Of a DNA stretch of 9,313 bases, positions 6,547-9,313 are shown in pieces. The position numbers and the translations under genes were made by a program. The notes under the pieces are model-generated. The model did not search any database, had not been told where the DNA came from, and saw nothing but the letters and a program-made list of their open reading frames with translations. This DNA is from AC-37 sp035275105. GTDB lineage: Bacteria; Actinomycetota; Thermoleophilia; Solirubrobacterales; Thermoleophilaceae. Positions within the stretch are counted from its first letter, which is position 1, and each line of letters opens with the position of its first letter. The stretch covers positions 1 through 9,313 of the forward strand of contig DATENL010000243.1 of NCBI GenBank assembly GCA_035275105.1. The letters are read 5' to 3'.

Positions 6547-7779
6547 ATGGACTCGCCACCGCACACGAACGGCCACCAGCCGCTCCACGTACTGATCCTG
6601 TCCGACCGCGACTGGACGCACCCGCAGGGGGGCGGAACCGGCACCAACCTCTACGGCCAGGTCTCGCGCTGGATCGCGTGGGGCCATCGCGTGTCGGTGA
6701 TCTCCTGCTCGTACCCCGGCGCGGCGGCGGTCGAGCGGCACGGCCCGCTCACCCTGCACCGCGTCGGCGGGCGCTCGACGGTCTTCCCGCGCGCGATCCT
6801 GCGCCAGTGGCGCGGCCTCGTGCCCGACGCCGACGTGGTGCTCGAGGTCGTCAACGGGATCACCTTCCTCACGCCGCTCTGGCTGCGCGCGCCGCGGCTC
6901 ACGCTCGTCCACCACATCCACCGCGACCACTACGTGCGCGAGATGGGCCGGCTCGGGCGCGTGGCGGCGTTCCTGCTCGAGACGCTGCCGCTGCGGCTGC
7001 TCTACCGCCGGTCGCGCTTCCTGACGATCTCGCGCGCGTCGGCGGACGGCATCGCCGCGCACGGCATCCCGCACGAGCGGATAGAGGTCGGCTACATCGG
7101 GGTCGAGCTCGGGGCGTTCGCGCCCGACCCGTCGGCTCGCGCCGAGGAGCCGACGCTCCTCTACCTGGGGCGGCTCAAGCGCTACAAGCGGCTGGAGGTG
7201 CTGCTCGACGTGCTCGAGCAGAACCCCGACGCCGTGCTGGAGATCGCGGGTGACGGGGACCACCGCGAGGCCCTCGAGGCCCAGATCGACGAGCGCGGCC
7301 TGCGGCCGCGGGTGCGGCTGCACGGGCACGTGAGCGAGGAGCGCAAGCTGGAGCTCTACCAGAGGGCGTGGCTCAACGTGACCGCGTCGTCGGCGGAGGG
7401 CTGGTGCCTGTCGGTGATGGAGGCGGCCGCGTGCGGGACCCCGTCGGCCGCGCTCGCGGTCGGCGGCCTCGGCGAGTCGATCGACGACGGCCGTACGGGT
7501 GCGCTGGCGGGCGACACCGCCGAGCTGGCGCGGAAGGTGGCCGCGATCCTCCACGACGGCGAGCTGCGCGACGCGCTCGGACGGGCCGCGCTCGAGCGGG
7601 CCTCGGAGTTCAGCTGGGACGCCACCGCGGGCAACACGCTGGGGCTGCTCCGGGAGGAGCGGATGCGCTGGCGCGAGCGCAACGGGCGCGTGCTGCCCGC
7701 CGCCCCGACCGATCCGGCGAGGCAGCCGGTGGGGCACGACCACGACTCCGAGGACCAGGCCTCCCTGCCTCGCGTGTGA
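6547..7779 (+). CDS. GT4-family (GT-B fold) glycosyltransferase, 410 aa
   Basis: A soluble retaining glycosyltransferase of the GT4 type, which transfers sugar from a nucleotide donor at the inner face of the membrane. The N-terminal domain starts at HVLILSDRDW (14-23), with a glycine-rich acceptor loop QGGGTGTN (27-34) and a VHHIHRDHY block (121-129). The C-terminal domain has LYLGRLKRYKR (205-215, with phosphate-contacting R209 and K214), LEIAGDGD (231-238), and the E-x7-E donor motif in AEGWCLSVMEAAACGTPSA (283-301, E284 and E292). ATG 6547 is chosen because the family core begins a few residues later and no better start is seen; no Shine-Dalgarno sequence is evident. The last 30 residues are a proline-, acid- and histidine-containing tail (including GHDHDSEDQ) not expected of the fold. 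The stop overlaps the next gene by GTGA. The sugar and linkage are unknown. Confidence 0.9.
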   Translation: MDSPPHTNGHQPLHVLILSDRDWTHPQGGGTGTNLYGQVSRWIAWGHRVSVISCSYPGAAAVERHGPLTLHRVGGRSTVFPRAILRQWRGLVPDADVVLEVVNGITFLTPLWLRAPRLTLVHHIHRDHYVREMGRLGRVAAFLLETLPLRLLYRRSRFLTISRASADGIAAHGIPHERIEVGYIGVELGAFAPDPSARAEEPTLLYLGRLKRYKRLEVLLDVLEQNPDAVLEIAGDGDHREALEAQIDERGLRPRVRLHGHVSEERKLELYQRAWLNVTASSAEGWCLSVMEAAACGTPSAALAVGGLGESIDDGRTGALAGDTAELARKVAAILHDGELRDALGRAALERASEFSWDATAGNTLGLLREERMRWRERNGRVLPAAPTDPARQPVGHDHDSEDQASLPRV

Positions 7780-8549
7780 CCGAGGCTTCCCCGCCGCCCT
7801 CGCCCACCCGCTTCGAGGACGCGCTCGCCGCGGTCCGCGACGTGGAGGGCTGGCTCTCCGACGACCAGGCGCGGGTGCTGTGGGAGCGGGCGCGCAGCGT
7901 CGCCCCCGGCGGCCGGATCGTGGAGATCGGCAGCTACCGCGGCCGCTCGGCGATCGTGATGGCGCGCGCCGCCGCCGGCGCCGCCGAGGTGGTGGCGATC
8001 GACCCGCACGCCGGCGACGACCGCGGGCCGCAGCAGATCCGCGGGACCGCCGAGGAGGGTGCCGCCGACAACGCCGCCTTCCGCGCGAACCTCGAGCGCG
8101 CGGGGGTCGATGCCGCGGTCACGCACGTGCGCCGGCCGTCGGGCGAGGCGCTCGACGACGTCGAGGGGCCGATCGACGTTCTGTACGTGGACGGCGCGCA
8201 CCGCTTCGGCCCCGCGCGCGAGGACGTCGCCCGCTGGGGCGCGCGCGTGCGGCCGGGCGGCACGCTGCTCGTCCACGACGCGTTCTCGTCGATTGGCGTG
8301 ACCCTCGCGCTCGCCACCACGCTGTTCGCCGGCCGCGACTACGCGTACGCCGGGCGCACGCGCTCGCTCGCGGAGTACCGCCGCGTGGCCGCGCCGCTCC
8401 GCCCGACCGAGCGCGCGCGCAACGCCGCCCGCCAGGCGGGGCAGCTCCCGTGGTTCGCCCGCAACGTGCTGGTCAAGGTCGCGCTGGTCCTGCGGCTGCG
8501 CCCGCTGGCCCGCCTGCTGGGGCACAGCTCGGGCGACTGGCCGTACTAG
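7776..8549 (+). CDS. Class I SAM-dependent methyltransferase (Methyltransf_24 type), 257 aa
   Basis: A Rossmann-fold methyltransferase of the Methyltransf_24 kind, a group that includes sugar O-methyltransferases and relatives. Motif I IVEIGSYRGRS is at residues 48-58, the acidic residue after strand 2 is D76 in VVAIDPH, and the strand-4 block IDVLYVDGAHRFGPAREDVARW is at 133-154. This is followed by VRPGGTLLVHDAF (158-170). The D139-G-A-H142 and H167-D168 pairs are typical positions in this group and may serve metal or substrate binding (inference). The end of the protein (about 210-250) is basic and hydrophobic, as in a peripheral membrane anchor, and it closes with DWPY. GTG 7776 is chosen because it overlaps the previous stop (GTGA), although the open frame extends upstream. 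This is the last gene of the plus-strand block, and the hairpin begins at the base after its TAG stop. It probably methylates a sugar of the locus product. Confidence 0.85.
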   Translation: MTEASPPPSPTRFEDALAAVRDVEGWLSDDQARVLWERARSVAPGGRIVEIGSYRGRSAIVMARAAAGAAEVVAIDPHAGDDRGPQQIRGTAEEGAADNAAFRANLERAGVDAAVTHVRRPSGEALDDVEGPIDVLYVDGAHRFGPAREDVARWGARVRPGGTLLVHDAFSSIGVTLALATTLFAGRDYAYAGRTRSLAEYRRVAAPLRPTERARNAARQAGQLPWFARNVLVKVALVLRLRPLARLLGHSSGDWPY

Positions 8550-8602
8550 ATGATCGACTCCGGACCCCCGCACCAGGGGCACGCGGGTCCGGAGTCGATC
8601 AT
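8550..8602. terminator. Bidirectional stem-loop terminator between convergent genes
   Basis: Arms atgatcgactccggaccc (8550-8567) and gggtccggagtcgatcat (8585-8602) are perfect 18-base reverse complements. Two more pairs (8570-8571 with 8583-8584) can form past a two-C bulge, leaving a loop of about 11 bases. The repeat fills the whole space between the TAG at 8547-8549 and the minus-strand TAA at 8603-8605. Only a short T run (TTT, 8602-8604) follows on the plus strand, and almost none on the minus strand. It is therefore a U-poor hairpin of the kind often seen in actinobacteria, serving both genes. Confidence 0.75.
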
Positions 8603-9313
8603 TTAAGGCGCGAGCGCGCGCCGGCGGTGCCGGCCCACGGCGACGGCCACGACCAGCAGCACCACCGCCGCGACGGTCACCCAGTGGGCTCCCAGGTGCT
8701 CGACGGCGTATTCGGTGTCGTAGCCGCCGCGGTCGTCGCCGGGGAAGAGCAGGTAGACCACCGGGACCACGACGGTGAGCAGTGCGCCCGCCGCGAGGAT
8801 CAGGACGCGCGGCGACCAGCCGCGCCAGAGGATCAGCGCCACGGCCGGTGCGATGACCACCCCCGCGCGCAGGGCGAAGGCGAAGCCCAGGACGGCGCCC
8901 GCGACGAGGCCGGCCACGAGCGCCCGGCGGAGCGGCCACGGGCGCCGCTCGTCGTCGACGGGAAGGTTGGCCGGCGCGGCGGCGGGCTCGTCGCGCCGCG
9001 GCCGGCGGAAGAGCAGGATCGCGACGAGCACCAGGCACGCCAGGCCGCCCACCAGGTAGCCGATCTCCACCGCGCGCTGCGGCGCGAACCGGAGCTCGAC
9101 GCTGCGGCAGCCGGGGCCGACGCGCCAGCCGTTGGCGAACCCGTCCACCACGTGCGGAGCGCCGAGGGAGCGGCCGTCGCACTCCGCGCGCCAGCCGCGG
9201 TTGTAGCTCTCGCCGAGCACCAGCCAGCTCGGGCCTGCGGGCGCGACGCGGATGCCGGTGTACTCGCCGCGCCCGTGCCTGCCCTGCGCCTCCACGCGGC
9301 CTGGCGGCGGCAG
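8603..9313 (-). CDS. C-terminal part of an AftD/DUF3367-like polytopic membrane protein (5' end outside window)
   Basis: The minus-strand frame stays open to the window edge, so only the last 236 residues are seen; the GTG at 9295 is probably internal. The part begins with an extracytoplasmic beta-rich region: WLVLGESYNRGWRAECDG (29-46) and then VVDGFANGWRVGPGC (54-68). A GW-rich pattern with VVDG..xGW, followed by membrane helices, resembles the C-terminal end of actinobacterial alpha-(1->3)-arabinofuranosyltransferases (AftD, DUF3367) and, less closely, YfhO-type proteins. Four or five hydrophobic helices follow, separated by a charged loop (RRPRRDEPAAAPANLPVDDERRPW), and a basic end (GRHRRRALAP) is probably cytoplasmic. 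In the AftD family the catalytic GT-C part is N-terminal and lies outside the window. A role in cell-envelope glycan assembly fits the neighbouring locus, but arabinose specificity is not shown. The gene is convergent with the plus-strand block. Confidence 0.7.
   Translation of the reverse strand: MPPPGRVEAQGRHGRGEYTGIRVAPAGPSWLVLGESYNRGWRAECDGRSLGAPHVVDGFANGWRVGPGCRSVELRFAPQRAVEIGYLVGGLACLVLVAILLFRRPRRDEPAAAPANLPVDDERRPWPLRRALVAGLVAGAVLGFAFALRAGVVIAPAVALILWRGWSPRVLILAAGALLTVVVPVVYLLFPGDDRGGYDTEYAVEHLGAHWVTVAAVVLLVVAVAVGRHRRRALAP

Noticed and set aside
7356..9182. Minus-strand open frame of 608 codons across the GT4 gene, the last methyltransferase and the convergent gene
   Set aside because: It runs antisense to two genes with strong motifs and in another frame of the real minus-strand gene, straight through the hairpin. 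Its composition is arginine- and alanine-rich without domains.
1..9313. CRISPR array, tRNA/rRNA, insertion sequence, att site, phage or defence genes
   Set aside because: I looked for regular spaced repeats, tRNA-like cloverleaf ends, transposase or recombinase motifs and terminal inverted repeats. Apart from the hairpin at 8550-8602, none was found.

Overview
The window is visibly very GC-rich, with strong G/C at third codon positions, GTG and probable CTG starts, and almost no Shine-Dalgarno sequences. Together with an AftD/DUF3367-like membrane protein and the style of the polysaccharide enzymes, this suggests a high-GC actinobacterium, most likely of the Thermoleophilia/Solirubrobacterales type. 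That placement is inference; no marker gene is present.

Layout: bases 1-8549 are one dense plus-strand block of eight genes. In order they are a class I methyltransferase (5' end cut by the window), a second methyltransferase, a membrane acyltransferase-3 (AT3) protein, a GT39-like membrane glycosyltransferase, a second AT3 protein, a second GT39-like membrane protein, a cytoplasmic GT4 glycosyltransferase, and a Methyltransf_24-type methyltransferase. Four junctions overlap by ATGA or GTGA, one probably by CTGA, one has a 3-base gap, and only one has a real spacer (34 bases). The block is therefore almost certainly an operon with translational coupling. The convergent minus-strand gene (8603 to the window edge) is the C-terminal part of a large polytopic protein resembling arabinofuranosyltransferase AftD. 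The 53 bases between the two convergent stop codons are filled exactly by one long inverted repeat, probably a bidirectional terminator.

How the genes work together (inference): the GT4 enzyme would add sugars from nucleotide donors at the inner membrane face. The two GT39-like proteins would transfer sugars from polyprenyl-phosphate donors on the outer face. The AT3 proteins would acylate sugars across the membrane, and the methyltransferases would methylate glycan residues or the sugar precursors. This is the decorating end of a cell-surface polysaccharide or glycolipid locus. No flippase, polymerase, priming transferase or sugar-nucleotide enzyme is present, so the locus must extend to the left or these steps lie elsewhere.

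I saw no RNA gene, CRISPR array, transposase, integrase, phage gene or toxin-antitoxin pair. No intergenic stretch exceeds 53 bases. I do not see a clearly new system. The most notable points are the alternating AT3/GT39/AT3/GT39 order with paralogous AT3 proteins sharing a C-terminal tail motif, and the hairpin that exactly fills the convergent gap.
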